Source: Plantibacter sp. ME-Dv--P-122b (GTDB lineage: Bacteria > Actinomycetota > Actinomycetes > Actinomycetales > Microbacteriaceae). From it: a stretch of DNA of 64,000 nucleotides. Positions within the stretch are counted from its first letter, which is position 1. Each line of letters opens with the position of its first letter. The notes beneath the pieces were generated by a model. It was given only the letters and a program-made list of their open reading frames with translations. It had not been told where the DNA came from and searched no databases. The stretch is from positions 434,001 to 498,000 of the forward strand of contig NZ_JARVSC010000001.1 in assembly GCF_030209375.1 (NCBI RefSeq), read 5' to 3'. A program made the translations under genes and the position numbers. Below are positions 18,521 through 26,227 of this stretch, piece after piece.

Positions 18521-18573
18521 CCCGGCTCCGAATGTCCGCAGAATCGACCCCGGATCGAGGGGTGGGCGCTCCC

Positions 18574-18579
18574 TATACT
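18574..18579 (+). promoter_or_regulatory. -10 hexamer of the baeRF-type gene
   Basis: TATACT, close to the consensus TATAAT, about 77 nt before the GTG start. It implies a leadered mRNA with the strong GAAGGAGG ribosome binding site at 18643-18650. Confidence 0.55.
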
Positions 18580-18655
18580 GGGGTCAAGTCAGGCCCACGA
18601 CGGCGTCGCCTGCTCCCGGTCGACCCTTCGCCTGACGCGATCGAAGGAGGCATCA

Positions 18656-19792
18656 GTGCACCACACCGATATTCCGACCCGCTCCGACATCGTCGAGCTC
18701 GCCACCGCTCGCGAGCCTGGCAGCGTGTCGATCATCCTCGCGACGAGCACCAACCCCTCGGATACGAGCCATATCCGCCTGGACCTCAAGAACCAGGTGA
18801 AGGTGGCGGTCGAGCAGCTGACGGCTGCGGGAGCAGACCGGGCGGCGATCGCTGCGTTCACGGGAACGGTCGACGACCTCCTGGAGGATCCGGACTTCCT
18901 CCGCTATCTGTCGTCGAGCCTCGCGCTCTACGTCAGCCCGTCCCTGACGCGCTACTTCAGGGTCCCGAACATCCTGCAGTCGTGCGCGGAGGTGTCGGAC
19001 CGCTTCTACATCAAGCCGTTGATGCGCGCGCTCACCTTCCCGCAGTCGGCCTACGTGCTGGCGCTCGCGCAGAGCGGGGTGCGACTCGTCGCCGTGTCGC
19101 GTGACCTCCCTGCCACCAGCATCGAGCTCGAGGGGGTGCCAGCCGATGTGGCCGAGGCTGCCGGCGTCGACTCCATCCGCGGTCGAGGTTCCGACGGACG
19201 CAGCCCCCAGGGACGCATCCAGGGCTCCGAGGGACAGAAGGTCCGGATGCAGGAGTATGCGCAGGCGATCAACAAGGCGTTGTCACCGGTGCTCGCCGGC
19301 TCGAAGGAGCCGCTCATCATCGCGGGTGCCGAACCGATGACGGGGATCTTCCGGTCCGTCTCGAGTTACAAGCACCTCGTGAAGCCGGAGATCGAGGGCA
19401 ACCAGCAGGAGCGCTCGGACGAGCAGCTCGCCGCAGCGGCCCGCCCGATCCTCGACGAGCTGTACGCCGCCGAACTGCACGCGTTGTGCGAGGAGTTCGG
19501 CACGCGAGCGTCGAACGGTCGTGCCGTGACCGACCTCGGCGATGTGGCACGCGCCGCGACGGCGAACGCGGTCGACACCCTCTTCGTCGACATCGACAGC
19601 AACCTGCCGGGCACGGTCGACGAGACCACCGGTGTCGTCACCCTCGCCGACGACGCCGACGCGACGAACTACGGTGTGATCGACGAGATCCTCCGCCGGG
19701 CGCTGCTCTCCGATGCCCGGATCCTCGCCGTCCGCGCCGACGACGTCCCCGGTGGGGGCGCCCTCGCGGCGACCGTCCGGTTCCCGGTCTGA
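18656..19792 (+). CDS. bacterial archaeo-eukaryotic release factor (baeRF) family protein
   Basis: A 378-residue protein with the features I associate with the baeRF families (family 11-like): an N-terminal SVSIILATSTNPSDTSHIRL segment, a central ALYVSPSLTRYFRVPN / SDRFYIKPLMRAL region, and a C-terminal eRF1 domain 3-like region ending DARILAVRADDVPGGGALAATVRFPV. These are predicted homologues of archaeal/eukaryotic release factor 1, proposed to act on ribosomes under stress. No GGQ motif is visible. The GTG start has a near-perfect ribosome binding site, and the gene stands alone between two hairpins, just upstream of clpC. Confidence 0.6.
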   Translation: MHHTDIPTRSDIVELATAREPGSVSIILATSTNPSDTSHIRLDLKNQVKVAVEQLTAAGADRAAIAAFTGTVDDLLEDPDFLRYLSSSLALYVSPSLTRYFRVPNILQSCAEVSDRFYIKPLMRALTFPQSAYVLALAQSGVRLVAVSRDLPATSIELEGVPADVAEAAGVDSIRGRGSDGRSPQGRIQGSEGQKVRMQEYAQAINKALSPVLAGSKEPLIIAGAEPMTGIFRSVSSYKHLVKPEIEGNQQERSDEQLAAAARPILDELYAAELHALCEEFGTRASNGRAVTDLGDVARAATANAVDTLFVDIDSNLPGTVDETTGVVTLADDADATNYGVIDEILRRALLSDARILAVRADDVPGGGALAATVRFPV

Positions 19793-19814
19793 CCGAGCCG
19801 CGATCAGCCGACAC

Positions 19815-19849
19815 CCGCAGCGCACGTGCCCGGTGCACGTGCGCTGCGG
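19815..19849 (+). terminator. hairpin after the baeRF-type gene
   Basis: A perfect 15-bp stem (19815-19829 with 19835-19849) closed by a CCGGT loop, 22 nt after the stop codon. Confidence 0.7.
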
Positions 19850-19965
19850 CGTTCCCGGTGGCCGCGCATCACGCCCACGGCGAACAGGGGCGAAGAGAGC
19901 TGCGGCGGTCGTTACGCTCCTACTAACGGCATCACCACCCTGCCCGGTGCCGGAGGAGAGTGATC

Positions 19966-22494
19966 ATGTTCGAGAGATTCACCGACCGTGCGCGTCGTGT
20001 CGTCGTCCTGGCCCAGGAAGAGGCCAAGATGCTCAACCACAACTACATCGGGACCGAGCACATCCTGCTCGGCCTCATCCACGAGGGAGAAGGAGTCGCC
20101 GCCAAGGCACTCGAGTCCCTCGGGATCTCCCTCGATGCCGTGCGTGAGCAGGTCACCGACATCATCGGCACCGGCCAGCAGCAGCCGACGGGACACATCC
20201 CGTTCACGCCGCGCGCCAAGAAGGTGCTGGAGCTGAGCCTGCGCGAAGCGCTGCAGCTCGGCCACAACTACATCGGCACGGAGCACATCCTGCTCGGCCT
20301 CATCCGCGAGGGCGAGGGCGTCGCAGCCCAGGTCCTCGTGAAGCTGGGTGCCGACCTCAACCGTGTGCGCCAGCAGGTCATCCAGCTGCTGTCCGGCTAC
20401 CAGGGCAAGGAAGCAGCCCCGGTCGGCGGCAACCAGAGTGAGCAGCAGGCGCAGGGCGGGTCGCAGATCCTCGACCAGTTCGGCCGCAACCTCACGCAGG
20501 CCGCGCGTGACAACAAGCTCGACCCGGTCATCGGTCGCGACAAGGAGATGGAACGGGTCATGCAGATCCTCTCCCGTCGCTCGAAGAACAACCCGGTCCT
20601 CATCGGTGAGCCCGGCGTCGGCAAGACCGCCGTCGTCGAGGGTCTCGCCCAGGCGATCGTCAAGGGCGATGTCCCGGAGACGCTGAAGGACAAGCAGCTG
20701 TACTCGCTCGACCTCGGCTCGCTCATCGCCGGCAGCCGCTACCGCGGTGACTTCGAGGAGCGCCTGAAGAAGGTCACCAAGGAGATCCGCACCCGCGGCG
20801 ACATCATCGTCTTCATCGACGAGATCCACACCCTCGTGGGTGCCGGTGCCGCCGAAGGCGCGATCGACGCGGCCTCCATCCTCAAGCCGCTGCTCGCCCG
20901 CGGTGAGCTCCAGACCATCGGTGCCACCACGCTCGACGAGTACCGCAAGCACTTCGAGAAGGACGCAGCACTCGAGCGCCGCTTCCAGCCGATCCAGGTC
21001 ATGGAGCCGTCGCTGCCGCACACGATCAACATCCTCAAGGGGCTGCGCGACCGGTACGAGGCGCACCACAAGGTGTCCATCACCGACGGCGCGCTCGTCT
21101 CGGCGGCGAACCTCGCCGACCGGTACATCTCCGACCGCTTCCTGCCCGACAAGGCCATCGACCTGATCGACGAGGCCGGTGCGCGCCTGCGTCTGTCGAT
21201 CCTCTCGAGCCCGCCCGAGCTGCGCGAGTTCGACGACAAGATCGCCGGCGTCCGCGAGGCCAAGGAGACGGCCATCGAGGAGCAGGACTTCGAGAAGGCG
21301 GCGTCGCTCCGCGACGAGGAGAAGAACCTCCTCGGCGAGCGTCTGCGCCTTGAGAAGCAGTGGCGCTCGGGCGACGTCAAGACGACCGCCGAGGTCGACG
21401 AGGGTCTGATCGCCGAGGTCCTCGCCCAGGCGACCGGCATCCCCGTCTTCAAGCTCACCGAAGAGGAGTCCTCGCGACTCGTCTTCATGGAGAAGGCGCT
21501 GCACCAGCGGGTCATCGGTCAGGAGGAGGCCATCTCGGCGCTCTCCAAGACCATCCGCCGCACGCGTGCCGGCCTCAAGGACCCGAAGCGTCCCTCGGGC
21601 TCGTTCATCTTCGCCGGCCCCACGGGTGTCGGTAAGACCGAGCTCGCGAAGGCGCTCGCCGAGTTCCTGTTCGACGACGAAGGCGCGCTGATCTCCCTCG
21701 ACATGTCGGAGTACGGCGAGAAGCACACGGTCTCGCGACTGTTCGGTGCTCCTCCCGGGTTCGTCGGCTTCGAAGAGGGTGGCCAGCTCACCGAGAAGGT
21801 GCGTCGCAAGCCGTTCAGCGTCGTGCTCTTCGACGAGATCGAGAAGGCCCACCCCGACATCTTCAACTCGCTCCTCCAGATCCTGGAAGAGGGCCGGTTG
21901 ACGGATGGTCAGGGTCGCGTCGTCGACTTCAAGAACACCGTCATCATCATGACCACCAACCTCGGTGCTCGTGACATCGCCGGTGGTCCGGTCGGCTTCC
22001 AGATCGAGGGCAACGCCTCGACCGGGTACGACATCATGCGCGGCAAGGTGAACGAGGAGCTGAAGAAGCACTTCAAGCCCGAGTTCCTGAACCGTGTCGA
22101 CGACATCATCGTGTTCCCGCAGCTGTCGAAGCCGGAGCTCCTGCAGATCGTGGACCTGTTCACGAAGCGTCTCTCGGAGCGTCTGCTCGACCGCGACATG
22201 ACGATCGAGCTCACGCTGCCGGCGAAGGAGCGCCTCATCGAGGTCGGCTTCGATCCGACCCTCGGGGCTCGTCCGCTGCGTCGTGCGATGCAGCGCGAGG
22301 TCGAGGACCAGCTCAGCGAGCAGATCCTCCACGGCGAGCTCAACGCCGGCGACCACGTGCACGTCGACTTCGTGAACGGCGCGTTCGCCTTCACGACCTC
22401 GGCTCGCGGTGAGTCGGTCGGTGCCGGCGTGAACGCGCAGGCGTCGCTCGGTACGGGTTCGGCCACGCCGGATCTCGCGATCACGGGCGAGTAG
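19966..22494 (+). CDS. clpC: ClpC-type AAA+ unfoldase of the Clp protease
   Basis: Hsp100 unfoldase that feeds substrates to ClpP. The 842-residue protein has two N-terminal Clp_N repeats (both contain [14 protein letters not shown]), nucleotide-binding domain 1 with Walker A GEPGVGKT (about 215-222), a UVR-containing middle domain around [20 protein letters not shown], and domain 2 with GPTGVGKT (about 551-558). A VGF tripeptide lies near [10 protein letters not shown], where the ClpP-docking loop is expected. The ATG at 19966 has GGAGGAGAG 5 nt upstream; a GTG six bases earlier is less likely. TACGCT at 19913-19918 is a candidate -10. Strong terminator downstream. Confidence 0.96.
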   Translation: MFERFTDRARRVVVLAQEEAKMLNHNYIGTEHILLGLIHEGEGVAAKALESLGISLDAVREQVTDIIGTGQQQPTGHIPFTPRAKKVLELSLREALQLGHNYIGTEHILLGLIREGEGVAAQVLVKLGADLNRVRQQVIQLLSGYQGKEAAPVGGNQSEQQAQGGSQILDQFGRNLTQAARDNKLDPVIGRDKEMERVMQILSRRSKNNPVLIGEPGVGKTAVVEGLAQAIVKGDVPETLKDKQLYSLDLGSLIAGSRYRGDFEERLKKVTKEIRTRGDIIVFIDEIHTLVGAGAAEGAIDAASILKPLLARGELQTIGATTLDEYRKHFEKDAALERRFQPIQVMEPSLPHTINILKGLRDRYEAHHKVSITDGALVSAANLADRYISDRFLPDKAIDLIDEAGARLRLSILSSPPELREFDDKIAGVREAKETAIEEQDFEKAASLRDEEKNLLGERLRLEKQWRSGDVKTTAEVDEGLIAEVLAQATGIPVFKLTEEESSRLVFMEKALHQRVIGQEEAISALSKTIRRTRAGLKDPKRPSGSFIFAGPTGVGKTELAKALAEFLFDDEGALISLDMSEYGEKHTVSRLFGAPPGFVGFEEGGQLTEKVRRKPFSVVLFDEIEKAHPDIFNSLLQILEEGRLTDGQGRVVDFKNTVIIMTTNLGARDIAGGPVGFQIEGNASTGYDIMRGKVNEELKKHFKPEFLNRVDDIIVFPQLSKPELLQIVDLFTKRLSERLLDRDMTIELTLPAKERLIEVGFDPTLGARPLRRAMQREVEDQLSEQILHGELNAGDHVHVDFVNGAFAFTTSARGESVGAGVNAQASLGTGSATPDLAITGE

Positions 22495-22506
22495 CCCCGA
22501 GTCGCC

Positions 22507-22538
22507 GAAGGCCCCCACTCCGCGGAGTGGGGGCCTTC
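22507..22538 (+). terminator. clpC terminator
   Basis: A perfect 15-bp GC-rich stem (22507-22521 with 22524-22538) with a 2-nt loop, 12 nt after the clpC stop codon. The stem ends in GCCTTCGTCGTG. Confidence 0.85.
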
Positions 22539-22553
22539 GTCGTGTCGGGACGG

Positions 22554-22613
22554 GTTCGTTCGCCCACCTTCGGGCGATCCGGGTCTCGCGCGCCCAAACC
22601 TGGGCGAACGAAC
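22554..22613. repeat. long inverted repeat between convergent clpC and ppx-type gene
   Basis: GTTCGTTCGCCCA (22554-22566) and its exact complement (22601-22613) flank 34 bp that contain two smaller hairpins (CGCCCACCTTCGGGCG and CGCCCAAACCTGGGCG). It ends just before the stop codon of the minus-strand gene and may terminate that gene's transcript. Confidence 0.6.
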
Positions 22614-22621
22614 GGCGGTGG

Positions 22622-23548
22622 TCAGCCGAGGCGGTCGAGGTAGCGGAGGATGATGCCCTCGCGGAGCGCCCAGGGGGAGACGTCGAGCTCGCGGACGCGG
22701 AAGGCGGCCATCGCCTCGGACAGGACGATGCCGCCGGCGACGATCTGGAACGTGCGGTCGGCGGTGATCCCGGGGAGCGCGGGGCGGGCGTCGGCGGGGA
22801 TACGCGCGAGCCGGGGGTTCCAGTCGTCGAGCTGGCTGCGACGGAGCAGCGATCGTTCGGTGCCTCCGATGCCGTCGGCCACCGATCCTGCGAGGCGTGC
22901 GAGGGAGCGGATGGTCTTGGACGATCCGACGACGTGATGGGCGTCGGGCTCTTCGGCGAACGCGGGCAGTGCTGCGGTCAGCACCTCGCGGGCGTGCAGG
23001 CGGAGCGCCTCCTGCTGCGCGACGGTCGGTGGGTCGTCGTGCAGGAAGCCGACGGTGGAGCGGCCGGCGCCGAGCGGCAGGGAGATCGCGACATCGGGGT
23101 ACTCGTCGCCGCCGGCCGCGATCTCGAGCGAGCCGCCGCCGATGTCGAGGAGGAGCATCTCGCCGGCCGACCAGCCGTACCAGCGGCGGACGGCGAGGAA
23201 GGTGAGCTTCGCCTCGTCGTCACCGGAGAGGACCTGCAGGGCGATGCCGGTCCGCTCCTCGACGAGGGCCAGGACCTCCGGCCCGTTCGTCGCCTCACGG
23301 ATGGCCGAGGTCGCCATCGAGAGCAGTTCGTCGAGGCCGCTCTCCTGGGCGATCGCCGCCGCTGCACCGATCGACTCGAGGATGACCGCGACGCCCTCAT
23401 CGCTGATCGATCCGTCGGGCGTGAGGTATCGCATCAGTCGCAGCACCGACTTGTGCGACGACTGGGGGATCGGCCGCGCTCCCGGATGGGCATCGACGAT
23501 GAGCAGGTGGACGGTGTTCGATCCCACGTCGAGGACTCCGAGTCGCAT
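22622..23548 (-). CDS. Ppx/GppA family exopolyphosphatase
   Basis: Hydrolyses terminal phosphates of polyphosphate and/or the pentaphosphate of pppGpp. The 308-residue protein has the sugar-kinase/actin-like fold signatures: MRLGVLDVGSNTVHLLI (phosphate loop 1) at the N-terminus and LLDIGGGSLEI (about 133-143). Length fits the short actinobacterial Ppx type, without the C-terminal HD domain of E. coli Ppx. The ATG at 23548 is preceded, on the minus strand, by TACTGT and 6 nt, so it is probably leaderless. It is convergent with clpC and divergent from zwf. Confidence 0.88.
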   Translation of the reverse strand: MRLGVLDVGSNTVHLLIVDAHPGARPIPQSSHKSVLRLMRYLTPDGSISDEGVAVILESIGAAAAIAQESGLDELLSMATSAIREATNGPEVLALVEERTGIALQVLSGDDEAKLTFLAVRRWYGWSAGEMLLLDIGGGSLEIAAGGDEYPDVAISLPLGAGRSTVGFLHDDPPTVAQQEALRLHAREVLTAALPAFAEEPDAHHVVGSSKTIRSLARLAGSVADGIGGTERSLLRRSQLDDWNPRLARIPADARPALPGITADRTFQIVAGGIVLSEAMAAFRVRELDVSPWALREGIILRYLDRLG

Positions 23549-23593
23549 GCGCTCACAGTACTGCCTGCGCCCCCGGGTCGGCCGTGGTCGGTC

Positions 23594-23774
23594 GCCAGCG
23601 CGGTGCGCTGACGTGAGCGCGGGTCCAGCGCGTGAGCGCGGGTCTCCGGAGGGGTGCGCCCACGTCCCTGACCCGCGGTGAGGCCGATTCTGCGCCACTC
23701 GCGTCGGCGCACCGCGCTGACGCCCACAACTTCGCGCTCGCGTCGGCGCACCGCGCTGGGGGGGGGGGGGGGGG
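23594..23774. repeat. GC-rich palindromic repeat locus A with G17 run
   Basis: Non-coding spacer between divergent genes. It has GCCAGCGCGGTGCGC at 23594-23608 and two copies of GCGTCGGCGCACCGCGCTG, the near-complement, at about 23701-23719 and 23740-23758. GTGAGCGCGGGTCTCCGGAG elements lie between them. The second right-hand arm runs into an uninterrupted run of 17 G residues at 23758-23774. Related loci are at 25242, 41102 and 44167. Confidence 0.65.
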
Positions 23775-23819
23775 ACCTCGGGAGGGCGCAAGGCCGCGCG
23801 ACTTCGTCGGCGCACCGCG

Positions 23820-23825
23820 TAGGAT
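23820..23825 (+). promoter_or_regulatory. -10 hexamer of leaderless zwf paralogue
   Basis: TAGGAT, then 6 nt, then the ATG at 23832. The promoter lies directly downstream of repeat locus A and its G17 run. Confidence 0.6.
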
Positions 23826-23831
23826 CGCCGC

Positions 23832-25208
23832 ATGACCGCCGCCACCTCGGAATCGTCCGCTCCTCGAACCCTCGTGATCCTCGGTGCCGGGGGCGATCTC
23901 ACGGCCCGACTCCTGCTACCGGGACTCGCGTCGCTCCTTGCCTCTCCGCGTGGAGAGTCGGTGCGCCTCATCGGGGTCGACCGCTCCGAGTCGAGCGATG
24001 AGGCCTGGCGGAAGCGCGTCGGTACCGCCTTCGCGGACGCCCCGTCGAAGCTCGCCGAGACGATCGTCGCCGAGACCACCTACGTGCAGGCCGACGTCTC
24101 CGACCCGGCGTCGCTCGAACGCGTCCTCGTGGCCGCCGGACCGAACGTCGCGCTCTACTTCGCCCTGCCGCCCGCCATCACCCTGCTTGCCTGCAAGGCG
24201 CTGCGGAAGCTGGAGCTCCCCAAGGGCATCATGCTCGCCCTCGAGAAGCCGTTCGGCACCGACTACGCCACCGCCCGCTCGCTCAACCGCCTGCTCCAGC
24301 ACCTGGTGCCTGAGGAGCAGGTGTTCCGCGTCGACCACTTCCTCGGCAAGTCGACGGTCCTCAACCTGCTGGGCCTGCGCTTCGCGAACCGCATCTTCGA
24401 ACCGCTGCTCTCGGCCGACAACGTCGAACGCGTGGACATCGTCTTCGACGAGCAGCTGGCGCTCGAGGGTCGCGCCGGGTACTACGACCGCGCGGGCGCC
24501 CTGATCGACATGATCCAGAGTCACCTGCTCCTCGTCCTCGCGTTCGCGGCCATGGAGCCACCGGCGAGCGTCGACGCCGAGGATCTGCGCGGCGGTATGG
24601 CCCAGGTGCTGCGGGCGACCCGACCGTGGAAGGCGAACGGCACGGAGAGTCGGCGTGCACGCTACGGCGCCGGGACGATCGGCGACCGCAAGCTGCCCGC
24701 CTACGTCGACGAGCAGGGCGTGGACCCGTCGCACCACACCGAGACGCTCGCCGAGATGACCCTCGCGATCGACAACTGGCGTTGGGCCGGTGTCCCGTTC
24801 GTGCTGCGGTCCGGGAAAGCTCTGGCGGACACCCGTCAGGAGATCGTCTTCACCTTCAAGCCGGTGCCGCACCTTCCGTCCGGCCTGCACGGCATGAAGA
24901 CCCCGGCGCGGCTCCGCATCGGCCTGAAGCCCGCGTCCCTCGACCTCGATCTGATGATCAACGGCGAGGACGACCCCTTCGAGCTGGACCCGGTCGCCCT
25001 CCACGCCGAACTCCAGGCCGGGCAGCTCAGTGCCTATGGCGAAGTCCTGTCGAGCATCCTCGAGGGTGACCCGACCCTGTCGGTGCGCGGTGACGTCGCC
25101 GAGCAGTGCTGGCGGATCGTCGCACCGGTCCTCAAGGCGTGGCGCAAGGACGAGGTGTCGATCGACACCTACCCGGCCGGCACCGCGGGCCCGAGGTCCT
25201 GGCACTGA
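23832..25208 (+). CDS. zwf: glucose-6-phosphate dehydrogenase family protein
   Basis: Predicted to oxidise glucose-6-phosphate (or a related sugar phosphate) to the lactone with NAD(P)+, the entry to the pentose phosphate pathway. The 458-residue protein has a Rossmann motif LGAGGDLTARLLLPGL (about 17-32), EKPFG and the active-site segment RVDHFLGK (about 164-171). It stands alone rather than in the tkt-tal-zwf-opcA cluster usual for the main actinobacterial enzyme, and the Rossmann loop reads GAGGDL rather than GASGDL. It is therefore probably a second copy with altered cofactor or substrate use; that is inference. Confidence 0.82.
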   Translation: MTAATSESSAPRTLVILGAGGDLTARLLLPGLASLLASPRGESVRLIGVDRSESSDEAWRKRVGTAFADAPSKLAETIVAETTYVQADVSDPASLERVLVAAGPNVALYFALPPAITLLACKALRKLELPKGIMLALEKPFGTDYATARSLNRLLQHLVPEEQVFRVDHFLGKSTVLNLLGLRFANRIFEPLLSADNVERVDIVFDEQLALEGRAGYYDRAGALIDMIQSHLLLVLAFAAMEPPASVDAEDLRGGMAQVLRATRPWKANGTESRRARYGAGTIGDRKLPAYVDEQGVDPSHHTETLAEMTLAIDNWRWAGVPFVLRSGKALADTRQEIVFTFKPVPHLPSGLHGMKTPARLRIGLKPASLDLDLMINGEDDPFELDPVALHAELQAGQLSAYGEVLSSILEGDPTLSVRGDVAEQCWRIVAPVLKAWRKDEVSIDTYPAGTAGPRSWH

Positions 25209-25241
25209 TCCGTCCCCGGCGCCGCGGCTTCGGTGTCCGGC

Positions 25242-25411
25242 GCCAGCGCGGTGCGCTGACGTGAGCGCGCCCCACCGGACCGAGCGCGCCCCTCTGGAGG
25301 CCCGCACTCACACGGGTGGGTCGCGCTGGCGCCGCTTGGGCAGCGCTCGCGCGAGCGCACCGCGCTGACGCCTGACAGCCCGCGCTCGGTCGGGAGCACC
25401 GCGCTGGCGTC
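25242..25411. repeat. GC-rich palindromic repeat locus B
   Basis: Fills most of the 240-bp spacer between zwf and the acetyltransferase gene. The left arm GCCAGCGCGGTGCGCTGAC with GTGAGCGCG begins at 25242. Degenerate CTCTGGAG and CGAGCGCGCC elements occupy the middle. Right-arm copies GCGCACCGCGCTGACG (about 25355) and AGCACCGCGCTGGCGTCAG (about 25395) end just before the next promoter. No coding potential is seen. Confidence 0.6.
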
Positions 25412-25413
25412 AG

Positions 25414-25419
25414 TAGACT
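25414..25419 (+). promoter_or_regulatory. -10 hexamer upstream of the N-acetylglutamate synthase gene
   Basis: TAGACT at the edge of repeat locus B, with about 30 nt to the ATG. A strong AGGAGGAGG ribosome binding site (25436-25444) lies between, so this gene is leadered. Confidence 0.5.
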
Positions 25420-25448
25420 TCTCGGAGGTTCTGACAGGAGGAGGCGGG

Positions 25449-25967
25449 ATGGTCGAGCAGGCTCAGCAGGGGTACATCGTCCGTCGCGCCCGCACGAGCG
25501 ACGTCCGCCGCATCCAGGCGCTCGTCGAGCCCCTGGTGCAGCAGCGCATCCTCCTCGGCAAGGACGACGTCGTGTTCTACGAAGCGGTCCAGGAGTTCCG
25601 CGTCGCCGAGACACCCGACGGCGAACTCATCGGATGCGGCGCGCTACACGTCATCTGGGAGGACCTCGGTGAGGTCCGCACGCTCGCCGTCTCCGCAGAC
25701 CACCTCGGCACCGGGGTCGGCCACGCGCTCGTCGAGCGCCTCGAGCACGACGCGATCGAGCTCGGCCTGCGTCGCCTGTTCTGCCTGACCTTCGAAACCG
25801 GCTTCTTCACGAGGCACGGCTATCAGGAGATCGGCGAGGAGATCGTCCCGCCTGAGGTCTACGCACAGCTCGTGCGCTCGTCGGACGAAGGTGTCGCGGA
25901 GTTCCTCGACCTCGCACGGGTCAAGCCGAATACGCTCGGTAACACCCGCATGCTCAAGCTGCTCTGA
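25449..25967 (+). CDS. argA: amino-acid (glutamate) N-acetyltransferase
   Basis: A 172-residue GNAT-fold enzyme resembling the short N-acetylglutamate synthase of Actinobacteria (Rv2747 type), which makes N-acetylglutamate for arginine synthesis. The N-terminus IVRRARTSDVRRIQALVEPLV, the LLGKDD segment and the acetyl-CoA loop HLGTGVGHALVERL (about 91-104) fit. The C-terminal stretch after FETGFFTRHGYQEIG is family-typical. There is no kinase-like domain, as expected for this type. It has its own promoter and a strong ribosome binding site. Confidence 0.82.
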   Translation: MVEQAQQGYIVRRARTSDVRRIQALVEPLVQQRILLGKDDVVFYEAVQEFRVAETPDGELIGCGALHVIWEDLGEVRTLAVSADHLGTGVGHALVERLEHDAIELGLRRLFCLTFETGFFTRHGYQEIGEEIVPPEVYAQLVRSSDEGVAEFLDLARVKPNTLGNTRMLKLL

Positions 25968-26227
25968 ACCACAGCTTGAAGGTTGGCGCTCGTCGGAGCG
26001 ACCGATGAGACCGTTCACAACACTTTTCTGATCAGGCCTTTCCTTCGATTTCAGCGCGAATCCCGTGCTCGGATGAGCACGCCCGGATTTACGTGCCGTT
26101 CACATTCGCGGTGGTCTTCCGTCACGCATGTCGGTTAGCTTGTGAGGCACTACCCATCGTCTGTGCCTCGAATGGGGGGTGCGTTGTCGCGCGCTCCGAA
26201 CGAGGACGGCCCTCGATTCGGAGCCAC
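25968..26227 (+). promoter_or_regulatory. upstream region of the nuclease/5'-nucleotidase gene with GTTCACA sites
   Basis: A 260-nt spacer that is relatively AT-rich from 26005 to 26110. GTTCACAACAC (26013-26023) and GTTCACATTCG (26098-26108) both match the GTTCAC core of actinobacterial Pho boxes; the second follows ATTTACGTGCC, which could be an adjoining weak half-site. TAGCTT at 26136-26141 is a possible -10. No other gene is supported here, although an open frame continues upstream of the chosen start to 26093. Confidence 0.4.

Noticed and set aside
19912-22518. Minus-strand open frame opposite clpC.
   Set aside because: clpC is unambiguous. The opposite frame shows no motif and its start lacks a ribosome binding site or promoter.
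23594-25411. A CRISPR array, because of repeated GC-rich units.
   Set aside because: Units are imperfect and palindromic, spacers are not of regular length and no cas genes are present.
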